DNA of 64,000 bases from JAWKRB01 sp041389885 (GTDB taxonomy: Bacteria > Myxococcota_A > Polyangia > Polyangiales > Ga0077539), in assembly GCA_041389885.1 (NCBI GenBank), contig JAWKRB010000006.1:124001-188000 (forward strand). Direction: 5' to 3'. The translations under genes and the position numbers were made by a program. Positions 42,685 through 50,485 of this stretch are shown in pieces. Below the pieces are notes generated by a model. It saw nothing but the letters and a program-made list of their open reading frames with translations, was not told the DNA's origin and searched no databases. Position 1 is the stretch's first letter. Every line of letters starts with the position of its first letter.

Positions 42685-43191
42685 CTAGAGGTCGAGCAGG
42701 GGCAGCGAGGTGATGAAGTCGGTCTTGCCGAGCTTCACGCCGTTGTGACGAAGGATCGAGTACGCCGTCACGACGTGAAAGTAGAAGTTCGGCAGGGCCA
42801 GCTGCGTGGCGTACTCGGTCGCCAGGAGCCCCTTGCCCGGCATGAAATTCAGGGGGACCACGCGCGCCTCGGCGCCCGCGAAGTCGGCCTCGTCGAAGCT
42901 CTGGAGGTAGCTGATCACGGCGCGGATGCGGGCGCGCAGGGCCTGCCCGTCGGCCTCGGTGTCGGGGTGCACGGGGGCGTCACGGCCCGAGGCGCGCGCC
43001 GCGAGAAACTTCGCCGCGTCGCAGGCCGCCTGCACCTGGCGGGTGAAGTCGTACTGATCAGGCGCGAGCCTCGCGGTGAGGAACACCGACGGGTCGAAGG
43101 ACCGCTCTTCGGCGAACTGCGTCGCCTTGTCGAACCAACGATCCATCGACTCGAGCACACGAACGACCTGCTGCACGGCCTGAAAGAACAT
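42685..43191 (-). CDS. DUF1993 family protein
   Basis: 168 residues. The layout and motifs match DUF1993: SMDRWFDKATQFAEERSFDP near the N-terminus, RLAPDQYDFTRQVQAACDAAKF, and the C-terminal LPNFYFHVVTAYSILRHNGV. These proteins are predicted four-helix bundles related to the DinB/YfiT fold; no activity is established. It is divergent from the MerR regulator gene, and the two dyads at 43,267-43,320 lie between them, so it may share that control. Confidence 0.85.
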   Translation of the reverse strand: MFFQAVQQVVRVLESMDRWFDKATQFAEERSFDPSVFLTARLAPDQYDFTRQVQAACDAAKFLAARASGRDAPVHPDTEADGQALRARIRAVISYLQSFDEADFAGAEARVVPLNFMPGKGLLATEYATQLALPNFYFHVVTAYSILRHNGVKLGKTDFITSLPLLDL

Positions 43192-43266
43192 CGAGACCTC
43201 CTGGGCGGCGGTCCCTAGCAGAGTTCACGACCGCGCGGGTGAGGCGGCAGGGCTTGACGGGAGCAA

Positions 43267-43286
43267 CCCTTACCTTTACGTAAGAG
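43267..43286. promoter_or_regulatory. MerR-type operator dyad 1
   Basis: CCCTTAC-N6-GTAAGAG: seven-base arms with one mismatch around a six-base spacer, 20 bp in total, the size MerR-family dimers use. TTGACG, a plausible -35 box, lies eight bases upstream at 43,254. It has the same architecture as dyad 2, 34 bases downstream. Confidence 0.6.
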
Positions 43287-43300
43287 TCCGTTCAGCCCAA

Positions 43301-43320
43301 CCCATACCCATGCGTAAGGG
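43301..43320. promoter_or_regulatory. MerR-type operator dyad 2
   Basis: CCCATAC-N6-GTAAGGG: seven-base arms with one mismatch and a six-base spacer, flanked by AA and TT that extend the symmetry to nine bases per arm. It ends 24 bases before the ATG of the MerR gene. Its right arm GTAAGGGTT is also the exact complement of AACCCTTAC in dyad 1, confirming a shared half-site. Confidence 0.6.
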
Positions 43321-43344
43321 TTTGAGCCTACGGAGCAGGTGAGT

Positions 43345-43902
43345 ATGTCAGTTCGTCTCCCCATCGCCCAGGAGGTCATCGGCCCGCCCCCGAGCACATC
43401 GGCGGACGCGTCGGCGGAGCTCTTGCGTGTGGGCGACCTGGCAACGCGCACCTCGAAGACCGTCCGCGCGCTGCACCTCTATGAAGAGCTGGGGCTGCTG
43501 CTCCCCGTCGACCGCTCCAAGGGGGGCTACCGGCTCTACGCGGCCGACGCGGTGCTCCGCGTGAAATGGATCTCCCGGCTGCAAGACCTCGGGTTCTCGC
43601 TGCCTGACATCCGGGCGATTCTGCACGCCTGGGAGGCCACGGCGAGCGCGTCGGAGGCCAACGCGCAGATCCGCGCGATCTACCAGCAGAAGCTCCGAGA
43701 CACCGACGAGCAGATCCGCCGCCTGCACGAGCTGCGGCACGAGCTCGACCGCTCCGTCGACTACCTCACCACCTGCAACGTGTGCGACCCCGAGCGGCTG
43801 ATCACGGCCTGCCCGAGCTGCGACCGCCACTGCGGCGACGCCGTGCCCGAAATGGTCGCGGGCCTCCACGGCGCGCGGCACCTCCACCCCGACACGACCT
43901 GA
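43345..43902 (+). CDS. MerR-family regulator with C-terminal Cys cluster, first gene of the isc operon
   Basis: 185 residues. After a disordered 25-residue N-terminus comes a MerR winged helix-turn-helix (LLRVGDLATRTSKTVRALHLYEELGLL, GGYRLYAADAV), then a coiled-coil dimer helix (about 95-140). The C-terminus has Cys144, Cys147, Cys156, Cys159 and Cys163 plus His162 (CNVC, CPSCDRHC), a plausible site for an Fe-S cluster or zinc. It lies nine bases before iscS, the place IscR (Rrf2 family) holds in proteobacteria, so it probably controls iron-sulfur assembly; that is inference. Two matching 20-bp dyads lie just upstream, pointing to autoregulation. A GTG six bases earlier is an alternative start. 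Confidence 0.85.
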   Translation: MSVRLPIAQEVIGPPPSTSADASAELLRVGDLATRTSKTVRALHLYEELGLLLPVDRSKGGYRLYAADAVLRVKWISRLQDLGFSLPDIRAILHAWEATASASEANAQIRAIYQQKLRDTDEQIRRLHELRHELDRSVDYLTTCNVCDPERLITACPSCDRHCGDAVPEMVAGLHGARHLHPDTT

Positions 43903-43911
43903 GAAGCAACC

Positions 43912-45141
43912 ATGGCCATCAAGCTCCCCGTGTACATGGACTACCACGCGACGACGCCGATGGACCCGCGCGTCCTCGACGCGATGCTCCCGTACTTCAC
44001 CGAGCGCTTCGGCAACGCCGCGTCGCGCTCGCACCGCTTCGGCTGGGAGGCCGACGAGGCCGTCGGGGTCGCCCGCGAGCAGGTCGCGCGGCTGCTCAAC
44101 GCCGACCGCCCCGAGGAGATCGTCTTCACCTCGGGCGCCACCGAGAGCGACAACCTCGCGATCAAGGGAGTGGCCGAGTTCTACCGCGACCGCGGCAACC
44201 ACATCATCACCACGCGCATCGAGCACAAGGCGGTGCTCGACACGTGCAAGCGCCTCGAGAAGCAGGGCTTCGAGGTCACCTACCTCGAGGTCTCCAAGGA
44301 CGGCGTCGTCGACCCCGACGACCTGCGCCGCGCCATCACCGACAAGACCATCCTCGCGTCGGTGATGCTCGCCAACAACGAGATCGGCAGCGTGCAGCCC
44401 ATCGCCGCCATCGGCGCGATCTGCAAGGAGCGCGGCGTGCTGCTGCACTGCGACGCCGTGCAGGGCGTCGGCAAGGTCCCCTTCGACGTGAAGGCCATGG
44501 GCGTCGACCTCGCGTCGGTGACCGCGCACAAGATGTACGGCCCGAAGGGCGTGGGCGCCCTCTACGTCCGCCGCTCCAAGCCCCGCGTGCGCCTCACCGC
44601 GCAGATGGACGGCGGCGGCCACGAGCGAGGCATGCGCTCAGGCACGCTCAACGTGCCCTCCATCGTGGGCTTCGGCCGCGCGGCGGAGATCGCCCGCCTC
44701 GAGGGGCGCGAGGAGTCGGCGCGCGTCGCGAAGATGCGCGACCGCCTGCGCGACAAGCTCTTCGCCGAGCTCGACGACCTCTTCATCAACGGCGCCTGGG
44801 GCGACGACGCGCGCCTGCCGGGCAACCTCAACGTGAGCTTCGCCTACGTCGAGGGCGAGGGCCTGATGATGGCGATCAAGGACGTGGCGGTGTCCTCTGG
44901 GAGCGCGTGCACCAGCGCCTCCCTCGAGCCCAGCTACGTGCTGCGCGCCGTGGGCGTCGACGAGGAGCTCGCGCACACCAGCATTCGCTTCGGCCTCGGG
45001 CGCTTCAACACCGACGAGGAGGTCGATTTCGTCGGCGACCTCGTCACCCAGAAGGTGAAGAAGCTCCGCGACCTGTCGCCGCTCTACGAGATGGCGAAGG
45101 CCGGCATCGACATCAAGAGCATCGAGTGGGTCGCGCACTGA
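43912..45141 (+). CDS. iscS: Cysteine desulfurase IscS
   Basis: 409 residues. PLP enzyme that takes sulfur from cysteine and hands it as persulfide to IscU. YMDYHATTPMDPRV at the N-terminus, Lys207 (TAHKMYGPKG) for the Schiff base, and Cys333 in SSGSACTSASLEPSYVL as the persulfide carrier on the long loop typical of group I (IscS) enzymes. Length matches E. coli IscS (404). It heads the structural part of a complete isc operon; iscU follows after 16 bases. Confidence 0.96.
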   Translation: MAIKLPVYMDYHATTPMDPRVLDAMLPYFTERFGNAASRSHRFGWEADEAVGVAREQVARLLNADRPEEIVFTSGATESDNLAIKGVAEFYRDRGNHIITTRIEHKAVLDTCKRLEKQGFEVTYLEVSKDGVVDPDDLRRAITDKTILASVMLANNEIGSVQPIAAIGAICKERGVLLHCDAVQGVGKVPFDVKAMGVDLASVTAHKMYGPKGVGALYVRRSKPRVRLTAQMDGGGHERGMRSGTLNVPSIVGFGRAAEIARLEGREESARVAKMRDRLRDKLFAELDDLFINGAWGDDARLPGNLNVSFAYVEGEGLMMAIKDVAVSSGSACTSASLEPSYVLRAVGVDEELAHTSIRFGLGRFNTDEEVDFVGDLVTQKVKKLRDLSPLYEMAKAGIDIKSIEWVAH

Positions 45142-45157
45142 GCGCGAGGGAGCAGTC

Positions 45158-45559
45158 ATGGCATACAGCGAAAAAGTCGTAGAGCACGCGGAGAACCCCC
45201 GCAACGTCGGCACCCTCGACGCGAAGGACCCGAACGTCGGCACGGGCCTCGTGGGCGCCCCCGCCTGCGGTGACGTGATGCGCCTTCAGATCAAGGTCGG
45301 CGACGACGGCGTGATCGAGGACGCGAAGTTCAAGACCTTCGGCTGCGGCTCGGCCATCGCGTCGAGCTCGCTGGCGACGGAGTGGCTCAAGGGGAGGACC
45401 CTCGACGAGGCGGCGTCGATCAAGAACACCGACATCGTGCACGAGCTCAACCTCCCGCCCGTGAAGATCCACTGCTCGGTGCTCGCCGAAGACGCCATCA
45501 AGAGCGCCATCGACGACTTTCGGGCGAAGCAGGCGGCGCGGCGCGCCTCGGAGGGCTGA
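45158..45559 (+). CDS. iscU: Iron-sulfur cluster scaffold IscU
   Basis: 133 residues. Scaffold on which [2Fe-2S] clusters form. Cys37 (GAPACGD), Cys63 (FGCGSA) and Cys106 (IHCSVL) have exactly the positions of E. coli IscU, as does Asp39. LPPVK at 99-103 is the HscA recognition motif, so delivery by the HscA/HscB chaperones encoded downstream is expected. A short basic C-terminal tail (AARRASEG) is extra. Confidence 0.96.
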   Translation: MAYSEKVVEHAENPRNVGTLDAKDPNVGTGLVGAPACGDVMRLQIKVGDDGVIEDAKFKTFGCGSAIASSSLATEWLKGRTLDEAASIKNTDIVHELNLPPVKIHCSVLAEDAIKSAIDDFRAKQAARRASEG

Positions 45560-45562
45560 GTG

Positions 45563-45916
45563 ATGGTCGAGGCGAGCGAGCGCGCGGCGATGAAGGTCGC
45601 GGTGACGCCCAAGGCCGTCGCGAAGGCCAAGGACGCGCTGAGCAAGCGCGGCACGCCCGGGGCGATGCTCCGACTCGGCGTCCGCGGCGGGGGGTGCTCG
45701 GGCTTCTCGTACGCCATCGAGTTCGCCGACGAGCCCGGTCCCCGAGACCACCTGTTCGAGTTCGACGGGCTGCGGGTCGTGGTCGACCCGAAGAGCCTCG
45801 TGTTCTTGAACGGCACGACCCTCGACTACGAGGTGAAGCTCATGCAGCACGGCTTCAAGTTCGTGAACCCCAACGAGCAGACCGGCTGCGGCTGCGGCGA
45901 GTCGTTCGGGGTCTGA
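45563..45916 (+). CDS. iscA: A-type iron-sulfur carrier IscA
   Basis: 117 residues from the ATG at 45,563; a GTG one codon earlier and Met10 are alternatives. HesB/IscA signatures: RLGVRGGGCSGFSY with the first cluster Cys, VDPKSLVFLNGTTLDY, and C-terminal TGCGCGESF with the Cys pair. A-type carriers accept clusters from IscU and pass them to targets. Position three in the operon, directly after iscU with four bases between stop and start. Confidence 0.94.
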   Translation: MVEASERAAMKVAVTPKAVAKAKDALSKRGTPGAMLRLGVRGGGCSGFSYAIEFADEPGPRDHLFEFDGLRVVVDPKSLVFLNGTTLDYEVKLMQHGFKFVNPNEQTGCGCGESFGV

Positions 45917-45920
45917 GCGC

Positions 45921-46427
45921 GTGCGCGACCCCTTCGCCGAGCTCGGCGTGCCCCGGCGCTTCGCCCTCCCCATGAAGGAGGTCGCGCAGCGCCACCGCGA
46001 CCTCTCCCGCGCCCTGCACCCCGACCGTCACGCCGCCGGCTCGGCCGCCGAGCGCAGGATCTCCATCGAGCGCGCCATGGCCGTCAACGAGGCCTGGCGC
46101 GTGGTGCGCGAGCCGCTCTCGCGCGCCCTCGCGCTGCTGGAGCTCCACGGCGCGCCGCTGCGAGACGGCGACCGCGCGCCCCCCGCGGTGCTGATGGACG
46201 TGATGGAGCTGCGGGAGTCGCTCGAGTCGGCCCGCGGAGACTCGGCCGCCATCGCCCCGCTCCGGGCGAGGGTCGCCGAGCGCATCGCGCAGGAGGAGGC
46301 CGTGCTGGCCGCCGCCCTCGACCTCGACGAGGTCACCCCCGAGGGCCTCGCGGCGGCCCGCGCCGCGGCGGTCAAGCTGAAGTACTACCGTCGCTTTGAA
46401 GAAGAAGCCGACGCGATGGACGACTGA
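45921..46427 (+). CDS. hscB: Fe-S assembly J-domain co-chaperone HscB
   Basis: 168 residues, GTG start. An N-terminal J domain with HPD at 33-35 (ALHPDRHAA) and a C-terminal three-helix part (VLMDVMELRESLESARGD) that binds IscU. It stimulates the HscA ATPase and brings IscU to it. There is no N-terminal zinc domain, as in the bacterial form. The start is five bases after the iscA stop and hscA follows. Confidence 0.92.
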   Translation: MRDPFAELGVPRRFALPMKEVAQRHRDLSRALHPDRHAAGSAAERRISIERAMAVNEAWRVVREPLSRALALLELHGAPLRDGDRAPPAVLMDVMELRESLESARGDSAAIAPLRARVAERIAQEEAVLAAALDLDEVTPEGLAAARAAAVKLKYYRRFEEEADAMDD

Positions 46428-46461
46428 TCCGCCGCGGCGCAGAAGGACCCGACACCCTCCC

Positions 46462-48378
46462 ATGGCCCTGTTGCAGATCTTCGACCCGAAGGCGCGCCCG
46501 ACGCCTGTCGGCATCGACCTTGGCACCACGAACTCGCTCGTCGCGTGGCTCGTCGACGGCGAGCCCATGTGCGTTCGCGACTGCGACGACTCGCCGCTGC
46601 TGCCCTCCGTGGTGCACTACCTCGCCGCCGGCGGCGTGGTGGTGGGCGCCGAGGCGCGCGCGAAGGCCGCCCGCGCGCCGCGCGAGACCATCGCGTCGGT
46701 GAAGCGCTTCATGGGGAGGGGCGCCGACGACGCCGAGACCCTGCGCCTCGGCACCTACGAGTTCGCGCCCGCCGTCGAGGGCGAGGGCAACGTCGTGCGC
46801 TTCAAGGTCCACGGGCGCGTGGTGACTCCCGTGGAGGTCAGCGCGGAGATCCTCCGGGTGCTGCGCGAGCGCGCCGAGGAGAAGCTCGCGACCCTCGGCG
46901 GAGCGGTGATCACCGTGCCGGCGTACTTCGACGACGCGCAGCGGCAGGCCACCAAGGACGCCGCGCGGCTCGCGGGCATCGAGGTGCTGCGGCTGCTCAA
47001 CGAGCCCACCGCCGCCGCCCTGGCCTACGGCCTCGACAAGGGGCGCACGCGGGGCACCTTCGCGGTCTACGACCTGGGGGGCGGCACCTTCGACGTCACC
47101 GTGCTCGAGCTCGACGACGGGGTCTTTCAGGTGCGCTCCACCGGCGGAGACGCGCAGCTCGGCGGAGACGACATGGACCGCGCGGTGGCGACGTGGCTCC
47201 TCAGGCGCGCGGAGGTGAGCGACGCCGACCCGACGGCCGTGCGCGCCGCCCTCGACGCCGCCCGCGCCGCGAAGCACACGCTCACCGACGCCGAGACCGC
47301 CGACGTGTCGATCACGCTGGGGGGCAAGGACCTGCGGCTCACGCTGACCCGCGCCGAGTTCGACGCCCTGGTGCTCCCGGTGGTCGAGCGCACGCGCCCC
47401 GCGTGCCGGCGCGCCCTCAAGGACGCCGGGGTGCGCGCCGAGGACCTCGACGGGGTGATCCTCGTGGGCGGCAGCACCCGCGTGCCCCTGGTGCGCACCT
47501 TCGTCCGCGAGCTCTTCGGGGCCGAGCTGCTCACCGACCTCGACCCCGAGCAGGTGGTGGCCTTCGGCGCGGCGCTGCAGGCCGACCTCCTCGCGGCGGA
47601 GTCGCCGGAGCACGACGCGCTGATCCTCGACGTGATCCCGCTCTCGCTGGGCCTCGAGACGATGGGCGGCGTGGCCGAGAAGATCCTCGCGCGCAACACC
47701 ACGATCCCTGCGGCGCGGGCGCAGAACTTCACGACCTACGCCGACAACCAGACCGGCTTCGAGCTCCACGTCGTGCAGGGCGAGCGCGAGCTCGCGGCCG
47801 ACAACCGCTCGCTGGCGCGCTTCACGCTCCGGGGGATCCCCCCGATGCCGGCGGGCGCGGCCCGGCTCGAGGTGACCTTTCGCGTCGACGCCGACGGCCT
47901 GCTCACCGTGACCGCCCGCGAGGAGAACACCGGGGTGACCCAGGAGGTCAGCGTCACGCCCTCGTTCGGGCTCTCGTCCGACGACGTCGAGCGCATGCTC
48001 CTCGACTCGTACGAGTTCGCCGAGGAGGACCTCCTCGCGCGTCAGCTCAAGGAGCGCACCGTCGACGCCGAGCGCGTGCTCGCCGCGACCCGCGTGGCCC
48101 TGGATCGAGACGGCGACCTCCTCGACGAGGACGAGCGCGCCGAGGTCGACGGCGCCGTCGCCATGCTGCAGAAGGCTCTGCAGGACAAGGACTCGCGCGC
48201 GATTCACCTGCGCGTCGAGGGCCTCGACCGCGCCACCCAGCCCCTCGCCGAGCGGCGGATGAACCGCGCGGTGGCGCAGGCGATGGCGGGGCACGACCTC
48301 GGCGAGTTCGAGGCGCTTGTGAAGGACCGGCCCGAGCACCCGCACCTGGCGGCGCTCGCGGCGGAGGAGGTGCGCTGA
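46462..48378 (+). CDS. hscA: Fe-S assembly Hsp70 chaperone HscA
   Basis: 638 residues. Hsp70 ATPase: GIDLGTTNSLVAWL near residue 14, VPAYFDDAQRQATKDAARLAG, LNEPTAAALAYG, DLGGGTFDVTVL and LVGGSTRVPLVR. The substrate domain (about 385-540) and a lid follow. Its length, its neighbours hscB and fdx, and the LPPVK motif in IscU point to HscA rather than DnaK. Its role is ATP-driven release of clusters from IscU. The ATG at 46,462 begins MALLQIFDP, as in HscA proteins; the open frame upstream is spurious. The stop overlaps the fdx start (TGATG). Confidence 0.94.
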   Translation: MALLQIFDPKARPTPVGIDLGTTNSLVAWLVDGEPMCVRDCDDSPLLPSVVHYLAAGGVVVGAEARAKAARAPRETIASVKRFMGRGADDAETLRLGTYEFAPAVEGEGNVVRFKVHGRVVTPVEVSAEILRVLRERAEEKLATLGGAVITVPAYFDDAQRQATKDAARLAGIEVLRLLNEPTAAALAYGLDKGRTRGTFAVYDLGGGTFDVTVLELDDGVFQVRSTGGDAQLGGDDMDRAVATWLLRRAEVSDADPTAVRAALDAARAAKHTLTDAETADVSITLGGKDLRLTLTRAEFDALVLPVVERTRPACRRALKDAGVRAEDLDGVILVGGSTRVPLVRTFVRELFGAELLTDLDPEQVVAFGAALQADLLAAESPEHDALILDVIPLSLGLETMGGVAEKILARNTTIPAARAQNFTTYADNQTGFELHVVQGERELAADNRSLARFTLRGIPPMPAGAARLEVTFRVDADGLLTVTAREENTGVTQEVSVTPSFGLSSDDVERMLLDSYEFAEEDLLARQLKERTVDAERVLAATRVALDRDGDLLDEDERAEVDGAVAMLQKALQDKDSRAIHLRVEGLDRATQPLAERRMNRAVAQAMAGHDLGEFEALVKDRPEHPHLAALAAEEVR

Positions 48379-48755
48379 TGGCCACGGTACGATTCCTCAA
48401 CACCGACGACGGGGTGATGGTGGCCGAGGTGCCGCTGGGCACGTCGCTGCTCGAGGCCGCGCAGGCGGTGCACGCCCCCGAGGGCAGCGCCTGCGGCGGC
48501 GTGTGCGCGTGCTCGACCTGTCACGTGCACGTGAAGGTCGGCGGCGCGCTGCTCTCTGAGATGGAAGACGAGGAGAACGACATCCTCGACAAGGCCTTCG
48601 ACGTGGTGCTCACGTCCCGGCTGGGGTGCCAGGCGCGCATCGAGCGCGAGGGCGTCATCGAGGTGGAGATCACCCGCGAGAGCTTCGACACCTACTACAA
48701 CGAGCACCCCAAGGAGCGCCTCGCCCGCGAGGAGCGGCTCAAGGCTCGGTCGTGA
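48378..48755 (+). CDS. fdx: [2Fe-2S] ferredoxin of the isc operon
   Basis: 125 residues. Adrenodoxin-type ferredoxin that supplies electrons for cluster assembly. Ligands Cys39, Cys45 and Cys48 (CGGVCACSTCHV) and Cys84 (LGCQ) have the C-x5-C-x2-C…C spacing of E. coli Fdx; Cys43 is extra. The C-terminal 15 residues form a charged tail. The ATG overlaps the hscA stop. Its 3' end overlaps the convergent sigma-54 activator gene by 17 bases. No iscX follows. Confidence 0.95.
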   Translation: MATVRFLNTDDGVMVAEVPLGTSLLEAAQAVHAPEGSACGGVCACSTCHVHVKVGGALLSEMEDEENDILDKAFDVVLTSRLGCQARIEREGVIEVEITRESFDTYYNEHPKERLAREERLKARS

Positions 48756-50295
48756 CCCGCTCGACGCCGAGCTTCTTCATGCGGCTCTGCAGCGTCGAGG
48801 GCTTGAGGCCCAGGATCTCTGCGGCGCCCCCCGCGCCGTAGACCCTCCCGCGGGTGTGTCGCAGCACGGCACGAACGTGCGCGGCCTCGACCTCTTCGAG
48901 GCTGCGCAGGTCGGCGGCGGGCTCGTCGCGCGCTTCGCGGGCGGGGCGAGGGGACGTCTCGGTCGGCTCCTGCGCGAGCGCGGTGAGCTCGGGGCCGGGG
49001 GAGAGGATCATCGCGCGCTCCAGCGCGTTGCCGAGCTCGCGCACGTTGCCGGGCCAGGCGCGGGCGCGGAGTCGAGCCATGCCCTCGGGGCCGACCCAGC
49101 AGCCCCGGCGCCCCGTGCGCCGCCCGAGGTCGCGCAGGAGCACCTCGCAGAGCGCGGGGAGGTCCTCGGGGCGCTCGCGCAGCGGCGGCACGGTGAGCGG
49201 GAACACGTCGAGGCGATAGAACAGGTCGGCGCGGAACCTCCCTTCGGCGACGGCGCGGGCGAGGTCGACGTGCGTCGCGGCGATGACCCTGGCGTCGACC
49301 CGCGCCGTGCGGTCGCTCCCCACGGGCTCGAAGGTGCCCTCCTGGAGCACCCGGAGCAGCTTGGCCTGCAGGTCGAGCGGGAGCTCACCGATCTCGTCGA
49401 GGAGCAAAGTGCCCCCGTCGGCGGTCTGGAACCGCCCGGCGCGGTCGCGGGTCGCGCCGGTGAAGGCCCCGCGCACGTGCCCGAAGAGCTCGCTCTCGAG
49501 CAGCGCGCCGGGGATCGCGGCGCAGTTGATCTTCACGAAGGGGCGCTCGGCGCGGGCGCTCCAGCGGTGAATCGCGCGGGCCAGGTGCTCCTTGCCCGTG
49601 CCCGTCTCGCCGAGGATCAGCACCGGCGTGTCGGTGCGCGCGACCTGCCGCGCGCGCTCGGCGAGCTGGCGCATCGACGGCGCGCTGGAGCGTGACAGCA
49701 CCCCGTCGTCGTCGCCGTGCACCTCTTCGTCGAGCAGCCGCGCGTGCTCCCGCTGCTGCGCGTGGAGGCGGGCGAGGGCGGCCCGCTGCGCGGCGTTCTC
49801 GAGGGCCAGGGCGAGCACCTGCGCGTAGACCTCGACGAGGTCGACGATCGCGGGGGGAAAGACCTCGCAGCGCGTGCGATCGAGGGTGAGCAGCCCGAGC
49901 GGGCCCTCGGAGGTGAACAGCGGCACCACCATGCACGCGTGGCCGGGGGGGAGGTCGAGCACGCCGTCGAAGGGGTCGCCGTCGCCGTCGCGGTGGTCGT
50001 CTTCGGTGAAGGCCCGCGCCCGCCGCGACGCGATGGCCTCGCGCACCGACGGGAACCTCGAGAGCTCCAAGCTCATCGCGCGGACCCTGCGGTCTGCGAG
50101 CAGCCCGCGGGCGGCGCGCACCACGAGCCGCTCTTCGACCAGCTCGAAGACCGTCGCGAGGTCATAGGGCGCGACCTTCGCCAGCCAGTCGAGGCCGCGA
50201 CGGAGGATCTCATCCGGATCGCCGGTGCCCTGGGTGGCCGAGCGCAGCGTCTCGGTGACCGACCGGGACAACGGCTCAAAGGGCTCGGCGCGCAT
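48739..50295 (-). CDS. GAF-domain sigma-54-dependent transcriptional activator
   Basis: 518 residues, NorR-like layout. A GAF sensor domain covers about residues 25-175. The AAA+ domain (about 205-440) has Walker A GETGTGKEH, the sigma-54 contact loop GAFTGA, Walker B LLLDEIGEL and the WPGNVREL box. A Fis-type helix-turn-helix closes the protein (GGAAEILGLKPSTLQSRMKKLG). GAF activators sense small molecules such as nitric oxide or redox signals; the ligand is not predictable. It diverges from ahpC-ahpD, and the spacer has two tandem dyads and a -24/-12 promoter pointing at ahpC, so ahpCD is its likely target. Purine-rich GGAGGGGG precedes the ATG. Confidence 0.9.
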   Translation of the reverse strand: MRAEPFEPLSRSVTETLRSATQGTGDPDEILRRGLDWLAKVAPYDLATVFELVEERLVVRAARGLLADRRVRAMSLELSRFPSVREAIASRRARAFTEDDHRDGDGDPFDGVLDLPPGHACMVVPLFTSEGPLGLLTLDRTRCEVFPPAIVDLVEVYAQVLALALENAAQRAALARLHAQQREHARLLDEEVHGDDDGVLSRSSAPSMRQLAERARQVARTDTPVLILGETGTGKEHLARAIHRWSARAERPFVKINCAAIPGALLESELFGHVRGAFTGATRDRAGRFQTADGGTLLLDEIGELPLDLQAKLLRVLQEGTFEPVGSDRTARVDARVIAATHVDLARAVAEGRFRADLFYRLDVFPLTVPPLRERPEDLPALCEVLLRDLGRRTGRRGCWVGPEGMARLRARAWPGNVRELGNALERAMILSPGPELTALAQEPTETSPRPAREARDEPAADLRSLEEVEAAHVRAVLRHTRGRVYGAGGAAEILGLKPSTLQSRMKKLGVERVTTEP

Positions 50296-50317
50296 CCCCC
50301 TCCTCTGCCACGGGCGA

Positions 50318-50355
50318 CACCGAAATACCAGTGGTGACCCACCGAAATGCCGGTG
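50318..50355. promoter_or_regulatory. Tandem activator-binding dyads between the sigma-54 regulator and ahpC
   Basis: Two copies of CACCG-AAATRC-CRGTG, at 50,318-50,333 and 50,340-50,355. The second is a perfect dyad with five-base arms; the first has one mismatch. The 22-base period is about two helical turns, so bound dimers lie on one face. They are about 70-110 bases upstream of the -24/-12 element, a normal enhancer distance, and 23 bases upstream of the activator's own ATG, so autoregulation is possible. Confidence 0.65.
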
Positions 50356-50418
50356 TCACCGAGGGGTGGGTGCGCGTCTCGGGCCCTGATTTCGCTTGAA
50401 ATACAGGGGAATTCAACA

Positions 50419-50434
50419 CGGCACGGGAGCTGCT
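50419..50434 (+). promoter_or_regulatory. Sigma-54 (-24/-12) promoter of ahpCD
   Basis: CGGCACGGGAGCTGCT fits the RpoN consensus TGGCACG-N4-TTGCW at 12 of the 16 listed positions counting the free N4; GG at 50,420 and GC at 50,432 have exactly ten bases between them. Transcription should start near 50,445, about 40 bases before the ahpC ATG. Confidence 0.65.
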
Positions 50435-50485
50435 CAAGGGGAGTTCGACCTCGCAGATCGCGGGGCGCAACCAGGAGAACAGACC

